Assembly (NCBI GenBank): GCA_030917225.1
Contig: JAUPVD010000158.1
Coordinates: forward strand, 1-9,584
Source of the DNA: Pseudomonadota bacterium
Lineage (GTDB): Bacteria > Pseudomonadota > Gammaproteobacteria > Burkholderiales > Rhodocyclaceae
Direction: 5' to 3'
DNA: 9,584 bases
Both the position numbers and the translations under genes were made by a program. Below the pieces are notes generated by a model. It was not told the DNA's origin and did not search any database. It was given only the letters and a program-made list of their open reading frames with translations. Of this stretch, positions 1 to 7,004 are shown piece by piece (position 1 is the first letter of the stretch; each line of letters opens with the position of its first letter).

Positions 1-729
1 GAAGTGCCCCATGTCGGCATAAAGCGCTTCCGCACCGGTCACGGCGAGCACCACGTTGCCCATGGCCACCAGCGCCATGGCCTTGTTCAGGGTCATGAAC
101 TCGATCGCATACAGCGGATTGATGGCCAGCAGCACGTGAGGGTTTTCAACGATGTTGTAGATGCCGAGGCAGGCCAGCGTCGAAAACCAGATCAGCATCA
201 CCGGCCCGAAGAAGGTACCGACCGTAGCCGTCCCCCGCTTCTGCACGAAGAACAGGAAGAACAGCACCACCAGCGTGATCGGGATGACGAAGGGCTTGAG
301 TGCCGGCGTCGCGATCTCGATCCCTTCGACCGCCGACAGCACGGAGATTGCCGGCGTCACCATGCCGTCGCCGTAGAACATCGCGGCACCAAGAATACCG
401 ATGATGGTGATGATCTTCATCCGCCGCGGATTGTCTTTGGCGTCTTGCAGCGCCAGCGCGATCAAGGCCATGATGCCGCCCTCGCCACGGTTGTCGGCAC
501 GCATGATGATCGACACGTACTTCAGCGAGACGACAATGATCAGCGCCCAGAAGAAGGCCGAGAGGCTGCCCAGCACATTGGCCTCGTTGAGCGGAATCGG
601 GTGATTGCCGGCGAAGACTTCCTTCATCGCATAAAGCGGGCTGGTGCCGATATCGCCATAGACGACACCCAGTGCGGCGAGTGCGATACCAGCCAGAGCC
701 TGTTTATTGCCGCTCACAGCAGTCGTCAT
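1..729 (-). CDS. kup: Kup low-affinity potassium uptake permease, N-terminal part (cut by window edge)
   Basis: Inner-membrane K+ importer of the KUP/HAK/KT family, thought to work as a K+/H+ symporter. The 243 visible codons read in frame to base 1, so the stop lies outside; E. coli Kup has about 622 residues, so roughly 60% is missing. Family signatures are intact: GDIGTSP at residues 25-31 in the first membrane helix, RADNRGEGG at 77-85, FYGDG at 118-122 followed by TPAISVLSAVEG to 135, and TGAEALYADMGHF at 231-243. Several hydrophobic helices are evident (about 11-31, 52-75, 105-125, 147-162, 170-190, 217-235). The ATG at 729 is preceded by a GGACGG-like ribosome site about six bases away. 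It begins 22 bp after the stop of the HDOD gene on the same strand, so co-transcription is likely. Family assignment is very secure; the transport mechanism is family knowledge. Confidence 0.96.
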   Translation of the reverse strand, partial: MTTAVSGNKQALAGIALAALGVVYGDIGTSPLYAMKEVFAGNHPIPLNEANVLGSLSAFFWALIIVVSLKYVSIIMRADNRGEGGIMALIALALQDAKDNPRRMKIITIIGILGAAMFYGDGMVTPAISVLSAVEGIEIATPALKPFVIPITLVVLFFLFFVQKRGTATVGTFFGPVMLIWFSTLACLGIYNIVENPHVLLAINPLYAIEFMTLNKAMALVAMGNVVLAVTGAEALYADMGHF

Positions 730-751
730 GCTTGTCCGTCCGGTCTATCGA

Positions 752-1600
752 TCAGGCGACCAGCGCCGATTTAAGCGAAGCCACTTCTTCGTCGGACTCG
801 GCAAGCAACCGCTGCCGGGAATCCTCATCGAAAAGGCTGTCGAGCGAGGTGGTATTGACCACCGTCCCTACCTCTGCGTCGCGCCACGAAAACGACAGAT
901 TGGCCATTCTGTTGGCCACGTAGAGCACGTCCGAAAGGCTACGGATCTCACGAATATCTCGTTCCGTCTCGTGTTCCTGCACTGCTTTGAGCACCTCCTC
1001 GGGCTGCCCAAGTGCAGCAAGCAGTGCATGGCCGATATTGTCGTGCCATTGTTCAAGCAGGGCATGCAGTTCTGCCTTGTCGGCAATCAGCTCGGGGAAA
1101 TTTGCTGCACGCGAGAGCAGGTAAAAAATACCGATGTCGTGCACCAGGCCGGTAAACATTGCCTCATCGGGATTGGTACGGGAATACTTGCGTGCCAGCA
1201 CGCGACACAATGCCGCGACATGCACCGTGTGTTCCCACAGGCGCTGCGATATCGCTCCAAACGGCTGCATGTTTTTCGATTTGAGCAGTTGTTCCATGGC
1301 AATCGCAAAGGAAACGGTACGCACCGCCTCCATGCCGACCCGGCTGATCGCGCTTTTTACATCCGCGACGGACTTGCCGGTCGGGTTCATCGCCACCGAA
1401 TTGGCCATGCTGATGATCTTGGCGCTCATCAGCGGCTCCGCTCCCACCAGCCGCGCCAGTTGATCGATGCTGAGATTCGGGTTCTTCAGCGCCGTCCGCA
1501 CCTGAAACGTGATGTCGAGAAAGGTCGGAAAGCTGACCGCTTCGCCGGAAAGATCCCGCGCTACGTCTTCCAGAATTTTGAAACTGATCTGCTTGCTCAC
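752..1600 (-). CDS. HDOD-domain signalling protein
   Basis: Predicted cytoplasmic protein of 282 residues consisting almost wholly of one HDOD domain, a relative of HD phosphohydrolases usually linked to signalling and regulation; the ligand is unknown. The N-terminal half has the typical pattern in which SIDQLARLV, AEPLMSAKI and MANS follow one another at about residues 44-69. The second half has H124 and H127, then VHDIG with H154-D155, and H186, H191 and H210. More metal-ligand-like residues survive than in many degenerate HDOD proteins, but I cannot say that it is an enzyme. There is no signal peptide, membrane helix, GGDEF or EAL domain. I chose the GTG at 1600, which has a GTGGGG stretch about eight bases upstream; a TTG at 1633 would add 11 residues unlike the family and has no ribosome site. 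kup follows after 22 bp. No convincing promoter was seen in 1601-1794. Confidence 0.9.
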   Translation of the reverse strand: MSKQISFKILEDVARDLSGEAVSFPTFLDITFQVRTALKNPNLSIDQLARLVGAEPLMSAKIISMANSVAMNPTGKSVADVKSAISRVGMEAVRTVSFAIAMEQLLKSKNMQPFGAISQRLWEHTVHVAALCRVLARKYSRTNPDEAMFTGLVHDIGIFYLLSRAANFPELIADKAELHALLEQWHDNIGHALLAALGQPEEVLKAVQEHETERDIREIRSLSDVLYVANRMANLSFSWRDAEVGTVVNTTSLDSLFDEDSRQRLLAESDEEVASLKSALVA

Positions 1601-1782
1601 GCCGCAGCCCCACCCCTTGTTGCACTGCGGCAATTTTGCACCATTTCAGCCTTCAGGTGGGCAACTATCCGGACACAACTCCTTACAAATCTTACCGAAT
1701 CTCGCTGGGATCGCTGTGCGACAAAGCGTTCAATGGGAACCGCAACGAAACGCACCTCGAACACACATCCATCCCGAACACA

Positions 1783-1788
1783 AAGGAG
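1783..1788 (+). promoter_or_regulatory. Ribosome binding site AAGGAG of the exported repeat protein
   Basis: A perfect AAGGAG lies six bases before the ATG at 1795. It decides the start: the reading frame is open upstream to 1636, but only the 1795 start has a ribosome site and places a signal peptide directly at the N-terminus. Confidence 0.85.
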
Positions 1789-1794
1789 ATTCAA

Positions 1795-2466
1795 ATGAAC
1801 ACACCACGCTTCAGCCGCACGCTGCTTGCCCTTGTTGCCATCGCTTCCGGCAGCGCCTTCGCCCAATCGCCGTCCAACGCGGCCGCCGACGACTTCATCG
1901 ACCGCAACATCAACCAGCAACAGCGCATCGAACAAGGGTTACAGAGCGGCCAGCTCACCACCCGCGAAGCTGCACGACTGGAAAAACAGGAAGGCAAGAT
2001 CGAGAACATGGAAGCGCGTGCCATGCGCGACGGCTCGGTCAGCCAGAACGAAGCGCGCAAGATCGACCACGCGCAGGATCAGGTCAGCCGCAACATCTAT
2101 CAGGAAAAGCATGATGCCCAGCGCGGCAACCCGAACTCGGCCTCCTCCCAGCGCATGCAGCAGGATGTCCAGCGCAACATCAACCAGCAGCAGCGCATCG
2201 AACAGGGTCTGAATTCAGGCCAGCTGACCCAGCGCGAAGCCGGTCGTCTGGAGCACCGGGAAGCGCAGGCCAATCGCATGCAGGGCCGCGCCGGTGCCGA
2301 TGGCCATGTCGGCAGCCACGAACAGCAGCGCATCCAGCACGCGCAGAACCGCCAGAGCAACAACATCTGGCGCCAGAAGCACGACGGGCAGCAGCAGGGC
2401 TGGGGGCAGACGAACCATCACCGCTCGCCCCAGTCCAGCGGCCGCCAACAGTTCGCGCGCCGCTGA
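1795..2466 (+). CDS. Exported Gln/Arg-rich protein with two tandem 71-residue repeats, function unknown
   Basis: A 223-residue protein whose function I cannot name. Residues 1-23 form a clear Sec signal peptide (basic start, hydrophobic core LLALVAIA, AFA cleavage site before Q24), so the product is probably periplasmic or secreted. The mature part holds two copies of one unit, residues 37-107 and 127-197, aligned without gaps at an exact 90-residue offset and identical at about 42 of 71 positions. Each opens with RNINQQQRIEQGL, continues with SGQLT.REA.RLE, passes a DG.V...E stretch that recalls half of an EF-hand loop, and ends in KHD. The tail (198-223) is rich in Q, G, H, S and R. Composition suggests a soluble helical protein with few hydrophobic residues and no cysteine. 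Similar one- or two-repeat exported proteins occur, as far as I recall, in other betaproteobacteria as hypothetical proteins. It stands alone, with its own ribosome site and terminator. Confidence 0.88.
   Translation: MNTPRFSRTLLALVAIASGSAFAQSPSNAAADDFIDRNINQQQRIEQGLQSGQLTTREAARLEKQEGKIENMEARAMRDGSVSQNEARKIDHAQDQVSRNIYQEKHDAQRGNPNSASSQRMQQDVQRNINQQQRIEQGLNSGQLTQREAGRLEHREAQANRMQGRAGADGHVGSHEQQRIQHAQNRQSNNIWRQKHDGQQQGWGQTNHHRSPQSSGRQQFARR
1903..2115 (+). repeat. First copy of the internal coding repeat
   Basis: Encodes residues 37-107 of the exported protein. The first 40 or so bases are nearly identical to those of the copy 270 bp downstream, which suggests an in-frame duplication; the second half has diverged more. 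Confidence 0.85.
2173..2385 (+). repeat. Second copy of the internal coding repeat
   Basis: Encodes residues 127-197, exactly 90 codons after the first copy with no insertion or deletion. About 59% of residues match. The opening RNINQQQRIEQGL is identical in both copies, while the middle (ids about 153-162) varies most. The 19 codons between the copies (NPNSASSQRM region) look like a polar linker. Confidence 0.85.
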
Positions 2467-2485
2467 AACAGGCGGCGTCCAATGC

Positions 2486-2518
2486 AGAACGCCGGGGCTT
2501 GCCCGGCGTTCTTTCTTT
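2486..2518 (+). terminator. Intrinsic terminator of the exported repeat protein gene
   Basis: An 11-bp perfect stem (arm AGAACGCCGGG at 2486-2496, partner 2502-2512) with a five-base GCTTG loop runs into a T-rich stretch ending at 2518. It begins 20 bp after the stop codon at 2466. The T tract is on the plus-strand side only, so it serves the plus-strand gene rather than the converging channel gene. Confidence 0.88.
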
Positions 2519-2524
2519 GGCGCC

Positions 2525-2548
2525 AAAAATACCGGGCTGTATCAACCC
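2525..2548 (-). terminator. Possible weak terminator of the mechanosensitive channel gene
   Basis: Read on the minus strand just after the stop at 2554, GGGTTG pairs with CAGCCC (2543-2548 with 2534-2539, one G-T pair) around an ATA loop, followed by GGTATTTTT. The stem is short, so this is a weak candidate. The position between two converging genes supports it. Confidence 0.35.
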
Positions 2549-2553
2549 CTGTA

Positions 2554-5112
2554 TCAGTCGCCCTCTGAAGACACCACCCGCACCGGCAGCGGTGCGTCCG
2601 CATCCAGATGCACGTTACGCTGCGGGAAGGGAATCTCGATGCCATGCTCGGCAAAGCTGGCGTCGATCATGAAACGCAGGTCGCTCAGGATGACATTGCC
2701 GCCGCGACGGCCGGGGCCAACCTCCAGCCACACATACAACGCGAACATCAGCGCGTTGTCGCCAAAATCCATGAACAGCACTTCCGGTGCAGGCTCGACG
2801 AGCACCTGCTTGTGGCGGGCAGCCACCTCCAGCAGAAGGTCGGACACCTTGCGCACCGGCGAGCCATAGCCGACGCCGATGTTCAGCACATAGCGCACCT
2901 TGCGGCTTGAAAGCGTCCAGTTGGTCACGTTCTGCTCAAGGAAGGTGCTGTTCGGCACCAGCGTCTCAATGCCGTTCACGTCACGAATGGTGCAGGAGCG
3001 CACGTTGATGTCGGTGACCTCACCGCGGATGCCGCCGACCTCGACGATGTCGCGCGGCTTGAACGGGCGCTCCATCAGCAGCATGACGCCGCTGATCAGG
3101 TTCTTCAGCAGGGTCTGCATGCCGAAGCCGGCACCGATGGCAATGGCGCCGCCGAGGAAGGCAAAGGCGGTCAGCGGAATCTTGACGACATCGAGTGCCA
3201 GCAGCAGGAGCACCACCAGCGTCACCGCCAGAATCCACTTGCGGGCGATGCGCGCGCTGGTCTCCTCCATCTTGCCGCGACGCATCGCCACGCCAAAGGC
3301 CAACCGGGTCAGCAAGGCGATCAGCAGATAGCCGATCACCACGATCAGGATCGCCTGCACCACCTTGGCCACGGTGACGCCGCGCGTCCCGGTAATTGTC
3401 CGGCCGTCGACGACGATGCTGTCCTCGACCGCAAAGAGCTCGAAGCTCCAGGCAGCCTTCATAAAGTCGCTCGAGAAGCCGAACAGGTTCTGCACCCGCT
3501 CGCCGGCACTCAGGTCCTTGACCCGGACCTCTTCGTCCTCGACCCAGCGCTTGAGCAGGTGCTGGGCCTCCTCGACCTGGGTGAAAGCGCTCAGGTAGAG
3601 ACGTTCACGCTCCGTGAGCAATTCCAGCATCGATTTCCGGAACGCGGTTTCAGCCGGCGTATCGGCTGCCCGGAGCAGGTTCTGCTGTTCAGCGATCTGC
3701 CCGGTGACCACCTCCATCTTGGTGCGCAGGTGATCCATTGCCGGGTTGAGCACATTGAGCAGTTTGCGGCTGCTCTCGAAGTTCTTGCGCCGGTCCAGGC
3801 TTCCCGCCTTCTGGCCATCGGAGGCCGAAAACCGCAAGTCCCAGAACGAACGCTGCATGTCCAGCGTGACCAGCCCGACGTTCAAACCATCAACTGCCTG
3901 CACTGCATTGCGGCCGCGTTCGACCGTCAGGAGCAGTTCCCGCTCCCTGGTCAAAGCGAGTGCACGGGCGCCCGCCAGTTGCCGCTCGATCTCCGCAACT
4001 TCCTTGCGACGCGCATCGAGATCGTTCTTGGCCGTGCGGCCGCGGAAAGGATTAACCTTCTGCAGAAAACCCTCCGGCTTTTCCGCTTTCGCCACCTCTG
4101 CTTCGAGGGTCGCGACGGCCTTGCGTGCGGCGGCCAACCGCTCCTGCAATTCGACTACCTGTTTTTCCGCAGCGGCATTGGCCTCCATGGCCTTGTCGAG
4201 TTCACCTGACTGCCGCTCACGCTCCCGGCTGGCGCGATCCATTTCCTTGATGGTCGTCGAGCGGCGTTCATCGATGGCGGCTTTGACGCGCTCCAGATCC
4301 TCAGCCTTGAAGACAACCGACTTCTCCACCTCGGCGATCTTGCGTTGTACGAAATCCACTGCGTGGCCATGCTCGATCACCACTGCCTCGACCGAGCGGA
4401 TCTGTGCTGCCAGCGCTTCCACGTAAGCGCCGAGGGCCCGCACCTCGAGCGCCGCGAGGTCGCGTCGCCAGGTTGCGGCACTAACGTCCGACGGCTTGGC
4501 CGCCTCCAGCGCTTCCTGCATCAGGCGCTGGCGTTCACTCGCCTTGGCCAGGCTTTCCCGGGTGTTCTCCATCTGCGCGGCAAGTAGTTTGGCCCGGACT
4601 TCTTCACTGTGCTGCGTCAGCCGATTGGCCTGCAGTTCAGCGCGCAAGCTGTCAACCAGCAGGATCGAGTACGGCGGTTTCTCGGGCAGCCCCGTCCAGG
4701 CACGACGCTTGACCTCCGCCTCGTTCGAAATCTTTTTCAGCTCGACGATATTGCCCAGCGCATTGATGTGCTGCCGATAGGCGAAGGCCATCAGCCGCAG
4801 CATGCGGACGCGCAACTGCAATTGTGGCTCGGGTGTTCCGGGGGGCGCGCCTGAGGCCTGCCGCTCCGGGCCATCGACGGCGGCGAGTTCAAGCTGCGTG
4901 TCGGCCAGGCGCTTTTTCAGCTCATCGACCGATTCCGGCGCTGCCTTGGTGGTGTCGGGGGCGCTGCTTCCCTTGGCTTGCTTGGCGATTGCGCTGAGCG
5001 GCGACTGTGCGCGTGCGACCGACGGAAGGACCGCCACCATGCAGAGTGCCGCCAGTAGTGCTCGCAGGGAGCCGACAGCACGAATCGAAAACACAGGTTT
5101 CACGTCGGTCAT
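2554..5112 (-). CDS. MscS-family mechanosensitive channel with large periplasmic coiled-coil region
   Basis: Inner-membrane channel expected to open under membrane tension and release solutes on hypo-osmotic shock. Counting from the ATG at 5112 it has 852 residues. Residues 1-35 are a signal peptide ending ARA before Q36. About 36-575 are hydrophilic and largely coiled coil, rich in E, K, A and R. Three hydrophobic helices follow at about 582-607, 625-644 and 647-677; the last is the Gly/Ala-rich pore helix (GGAIAIGAGFGMQ) leading to ERPFKPRD. The MscS beta domain follows (VEVGGIRGEVTDINVRS, then LVPNS) and the C-terminal alpha/beta domain ends with GIEIPFPQRNVHL. This pattern resembles MscK/MscM, which have about 1,100 residues and more membrane helices, so I give no symbol. 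Start is uncertain: AAGGA touches the ATG at 5112 and is better spaced, nine bases, for a GTG at 5103; both keep the signal peptide. A TTG at 5196 is unlikely. Confidence 0.92.
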   Translation of the reverse strand: MTDVKPVFSIRAVGSLRALLAALCMVAVLPSVARAQSPLSAIAKQAKGSSAPDTTKAAPESVDELKKRLADTQLELAAVDGPERQASGAPPGTPEPQLQLRVRMLRLMAFAYRQHINALGNIVELKKISNEAEVKRRAWTGLPEKPPYSILLVDSLRAELQANRLTQHSEEVRAKLLAAQMENTRESLAKASERQRLMQEALEAAKPSDVSAATWRRDLAALEVRALGAYVEALAAQIRSVEAVVIEHGHAVDFVQRKIAEVEKSVVFKAEDLERVKAAIDERRSTTIKEMDRASRERERQSGELDKAMEANAAAEKQVVELQERLAAARKAVATLEAEVAKAEKPEGFLQKVNPFRGRTAKNDLDARRKEVAEIERQLAGARALALTRERELLLTVERGRNAVQAVDGLNVGLVTLDMQRSFWDLRFSASDGQKAGSLDRRKNFESSRKLLNVLNPAMDHLRTKMEVVTGQIAEQQNLLRAADTPAETAFRKSMLELLTERERLYLSAFTQVEEAQHLLKRWVEDEEVRVKDLSAGERVQNLFGFSSDFMKAAWSFELFAVEDSIVVDGRTITGTRGVTVAKVVQAILIVVIGYLLIALLTRLAFGVAMRRGKMEETSARIARKWILAVTLVVLLLLALDVVKIPLTAFAFLGGAIAIGAGFGMQTLLKNLISGVMLLMERPFKPRDIVEVGGIRGEVTDINVRSCTIRDVNGIETLVPNSTFLEQNVTNWTLSSRKVRYVLNIGVGYGSPVRKVSDLLLEVAARHKQVLVEPAPEVLFMDFGDNALMFALYVWLEVGPGRRGGNVILSDLRFMIDASFAEHGIEIPFPQRNVHLDADAPLPVRVVSSEGD

Positions 5113-5139
5113 TCCTTCATCCAGCGCAGCATGCCTGCC

Positions 5140-5171
5140 ATCATAGCGCAGGTGGGCGCGACCTCTGTCCA
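5140..5171 (-). promoter_or_regulatory. Possible sigma-70 promoter of the channel gene
   Basis: On the minus strand TGGACA (5166-5171, five of six matches to the -35 consensus) is followed by TATGAT (5140-5145, five of six matches to the -10). The 20-base spacer is longer than the preferred 17, which weakens the call. It lies between the ssb terminator and the channel start, where a promoter is needed, and would give a leader of about 20 bases. Confidence 0.3.
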
Positions 5172-5194
5172 GGCAGACATCACCACTACCCCAC

Positions 5195-5223
5195 AAAAAA
5201 ATGGCCCCGCAAGGAGGCCATTT
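5195..5223 (-). terminator. Intrinsic terminator of ssb
   Basis: On the minus strand AAATGGCC (5216-5223) pairs with GGCCATTT (5199-5206) across a nine-base loop, and the second arm runs into seven T residues (5195-5201). It begins 18 bp after the ssb stop, so ssb is the last gene of its transcript and the channel gene needs its own promoter. Confidence 0.88.
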
Positions 5224-5241
5224 CAGACAGGCGCCATCCGG

Positions 5242-5706
5242 TTAAAAAGGTATGTCGTCTTCCATATCGTCGAAGCTGGGCTTCTTGCCGGCTGCAGCTG
5301 GCTTGGCGCCACCGTAGGCCGGCGCACTGTCGCCGCCGCTACCGTAGGAAGGCGAGGGCTCACCCTGCCCCTGACGCGAACCGAGCATCTTCATTTCCTC
5401 GGCTTCGATCTCGGTCGTGTAGCGCTCCTGACCATCCTTGTCCTGCCACTTGCGGGTACGGATACGGCCTTCAATATAGACCTGCGAACCCTTCTTCAGG
5501 TACTGGCCGGCCACTTCTGCCAGGCGACGGAAGAGCACGACGCGGTGCCACTCGGTGGCTTCCTTCTTCTCGCCGCTGGCCTTGTCCTTCCAGCTGTCGG
5601 TTGTCGCCAGACGCAGGTTGGTCACCGGGTCGCCGCTCGGCAGATAGCGCGTTTCGGGATCGGCACCGAGGTTACCGACGAGGATCACTTTGTTAACCGA
5701 TGCCAT
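5242..5706 (-). CDS. ssb: Single-stranded DNA-binding protein SSB
   Basis: Coats single-stranded DNA during replication, recombination and repair and recruits partner proteins through its tail. The 154-residue product has the full OB fold at about 1-110, starting [15 protein letters not shown]39, W53, F59 and W87 correspond to the DNA-stacking W40, W54, F60 and W88 of E. coli SSB. A Gly/Ser/Pro/Ala-rich linker (about 111-145) leads to the canonical acidic tip DDIPF that binds partners. E. coli SSB has 178 residues; the difference lies in the linker. The ATG at 5706 has GGAG seven bases upstream. The MFS gene ends 44 bp upstream on the same strand, so ssb may be co-transcribed with it or use a promoter within that gap, where I see only poor sigma-70 matches. 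A terminator follows. Confidence 0.98.
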   Translation of the reverse strand: MASVNKVILVGNLGADPETRYLPSGDPVTNLRLATTDSWKDKASGEKKEATEWHRVVLFRRLAEVAGQYLKKGSQVYIEGRIRTRKWQDKDGQERYTTEIEAEEMKMLGSRQGQGEPSPSYGSGGDSAPAYGGAKPAAAGKKPSFDDMEDDIPF

Positions 5707-5730
5707 GCTTTGTCTCCGTCCAGAAAGTTA

Positions 5731-5761
5731 GTTCGATTTGTTCAGTACGTTCAATTCGTTT
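5731..5761. repeat. Four GTTC/GTTT motifs at exact 9-bp spacing upstream of ssb
   Basis: On the plus strand GTTC begins at 5731, 5740 and 5749, with GTTT at 5758, giving exact 9-bp phasing (GAAC on the strand that codes ssb). The tract starts 25 bp upstream of the ssb start and overlaps the MFS stop codon. The sequence between the motifs varies. It could be a binding-site array for a regulator or a chance short repeat. Confidence 0.4.
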
Positions 5762-7004
5762 GTGCAACGGCCTGCGCGACCGGGTGCTTCACGCGTGCAG
5801 GCAGCGGCGCCATGGTCAGGCCCAAGCCCAGCCAGGCCAACGTCAGCAGACCGCAGGCCGCATAAACGGCATCGGCACCCAGGCGCTGCGCCAGGAAGCC
5901 GCCAAGCGCCCCACCGGCGGCCAGCCCGAAAGCCTGCGTCGTATTATATATGCCCAGGGCAAGACCTTTGGACTGCGGCGGGGCAATTCGGGAAATCATC
6001 GACGGCAGCGAGGCTTCGAGGATATTGAAGCCGACGAAGAACACGAACAGGAAGAAGCCCAGCGACCACACGCCCTCGCCAAACATGGCAAAACCAACCT
6101 GGGTGAACAGGATGAGCAGGATCGCCGCATTGAACACCTGTTTCGTCTTGTTCTTCTTCTCGGCGACGATGATCGCCGGGATCATCAGCACGAAAGACAG
6201 CAGCAGCGCCGGCAGGTAGACCTTCCAGTGATCCGACAGCGCCAATCCCGCCGCCTTGACAAGCGCCAGCGGGATGACGACGAACATCGCCATCTGCGCC
6301 AGATGCAAGGTAAAAATGCCGAAATTCAGGCGCAGGAGCTGCGGGTCGAGGGCAATCTTCGAAAATGGCACCGGGCCGTCGTCATGCTGCTCGGGAGGCG
6401 GGGGTTCGGGCACAACGTAGAGCACGAGCAGGATGGCAGCCAGTGCCAGCGCGCCAGTCATGCCGAACAGGCCGCCCATGCCGATCGCCTGATAGAGCAC
6501 AGGCGCGATCACCAGCGACAGCGCGAACACCAGGCCGATCGAGGAGCCGATCATGGCCATCACCTTGGTTCGATGCTGCTCACGGGTCAGGTCGGCGGCC
6601 AAGGCTGTCACTGCGGCCGAAATGGCACCGGCGCCCTGCAGGATACGGCCGGCAATGACCCAGTAGATATCCGGCGCCATGGCTGCGACAAGGCTGCCGA
6701 TGGCGAAAATGACCAGCCCGAGGATGATCACAGGCTTGCGGCCGAAGCGATCAGAGGCCGCACCGAAGGCAATCTGCAGCATCGACTGGGTGAGCCCGTA
6801 GGCGCCAATGGCAATGCCGACCAGCGTCAGGTCGTTGCCACCGGGGATGCCCTGGGCGTGCACGGCGAACACCGGCAGAATCAGGAACAGCCCGAGCATG
6901 CGCAAGGCAAAAATGGCGGCGAGGCTGGCGCCCGCGCGTTTTTCGTCGCGCGTCATGCGGTCGGACGAGGGAGAAAACATGGGAGTGGGTCGAGATTGGT
7001 TCAT
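5751..7004 (-). CDS. MFS transporter, YajR-like, without the C-terminal YAM domain
   Basis: Major facilitator superfamily inner-membrane transporter, probably an H+-coupled exporter; the substrate is unknown. The 417-residue product has the expected run of about 12 hydrophobic helices. The first is FALRMLGLFLILPVFAV (about 32-48), and MFS motif A follows helix 2 as GAASDRFGRK (81-90). A hydrophilic loop with PPPPEQHDD near 205-215 separates the halves. The N-terminal sequence, including IGAYGLTQ, resembles E. coli YajR (about 454 residues), but the protein stops soon after helix 12 with a short tail, so the ferredoxin-like YAM domain is absent. The start is uncertain: ATGs at 7004, 6980 and 6956 all lack a clear ribosome site, and 6956 (MTRDEKRAG) best matches the YajR N-terminus. 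It lies between ssb (44 bp downstream) and divergent uvrA. Confidence 0.92.
   Translation of the reverse strand: MNQSRPTPMFSPSSDRMTRDEKRAGASLAAIFALRMLGLFLILPVFAVHAQGIPGGNDLTLVGIAIGAYGLTQSMLQIAFGAASDRFGRKPVIILGLVIFAIGSLVAAMAPDIYWVIAGRILQGAGAISAAVTALAADLTREQHRTKVMAMIGSSIGLVFALSLVIAPVLYQAIGMGGLFGMTGALALAAILLVLYVVPEPPPPEQHDDGPVPFSKIALDPQLLRLNFGIFTLHLAQMAMFVVIPLALVKAAGLALSDHWKVYLPALLLSFVLMIPAIIVAEKKNKTKQVFNAAILLILFTQVGFAMFGEGVWSLGFFLFVFFVGFNILEASLPSMISRIAPPQSKGLALGIYNTTQAFGLAAGGALGGFLAQRLGADAVYAACGLLTLAWLGLGLTMAPLPARVKHPVAQAVAQTN

Noticed and set aside
4..774. Plus-strand open frame of 256 codons opposite kup
   Set aside because: The minus strand encodes unmistakable Kup motifs; the plus frame is His/Arg/Asp-rich with no domain.
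1736..1761. GGAAC followed 16 bases later by TCGAA, resembling an extracytoplasmic-stress (RpoE-type) promoter before the exported protein
   Set aside because: The spacing is about two bases shorter than in known RpoE promoters and the TT after GGAAC is missing; the match is too weak to call.
707..1798. Plus-strand open frame of 363 codons opposite the HDOD gene
   Set aside because: It is antisense to a clear HDOD domain and its product resembles no protein family; it is a shadow frame.
2516..2527. Perfect 12-bp palindrome TTTGGCGCCAAA between the converging genes
   Set aside because: It sits between two terminator candidates and shares their T and A runs; a palindrome of this size with no further context is not evidence of an operator.
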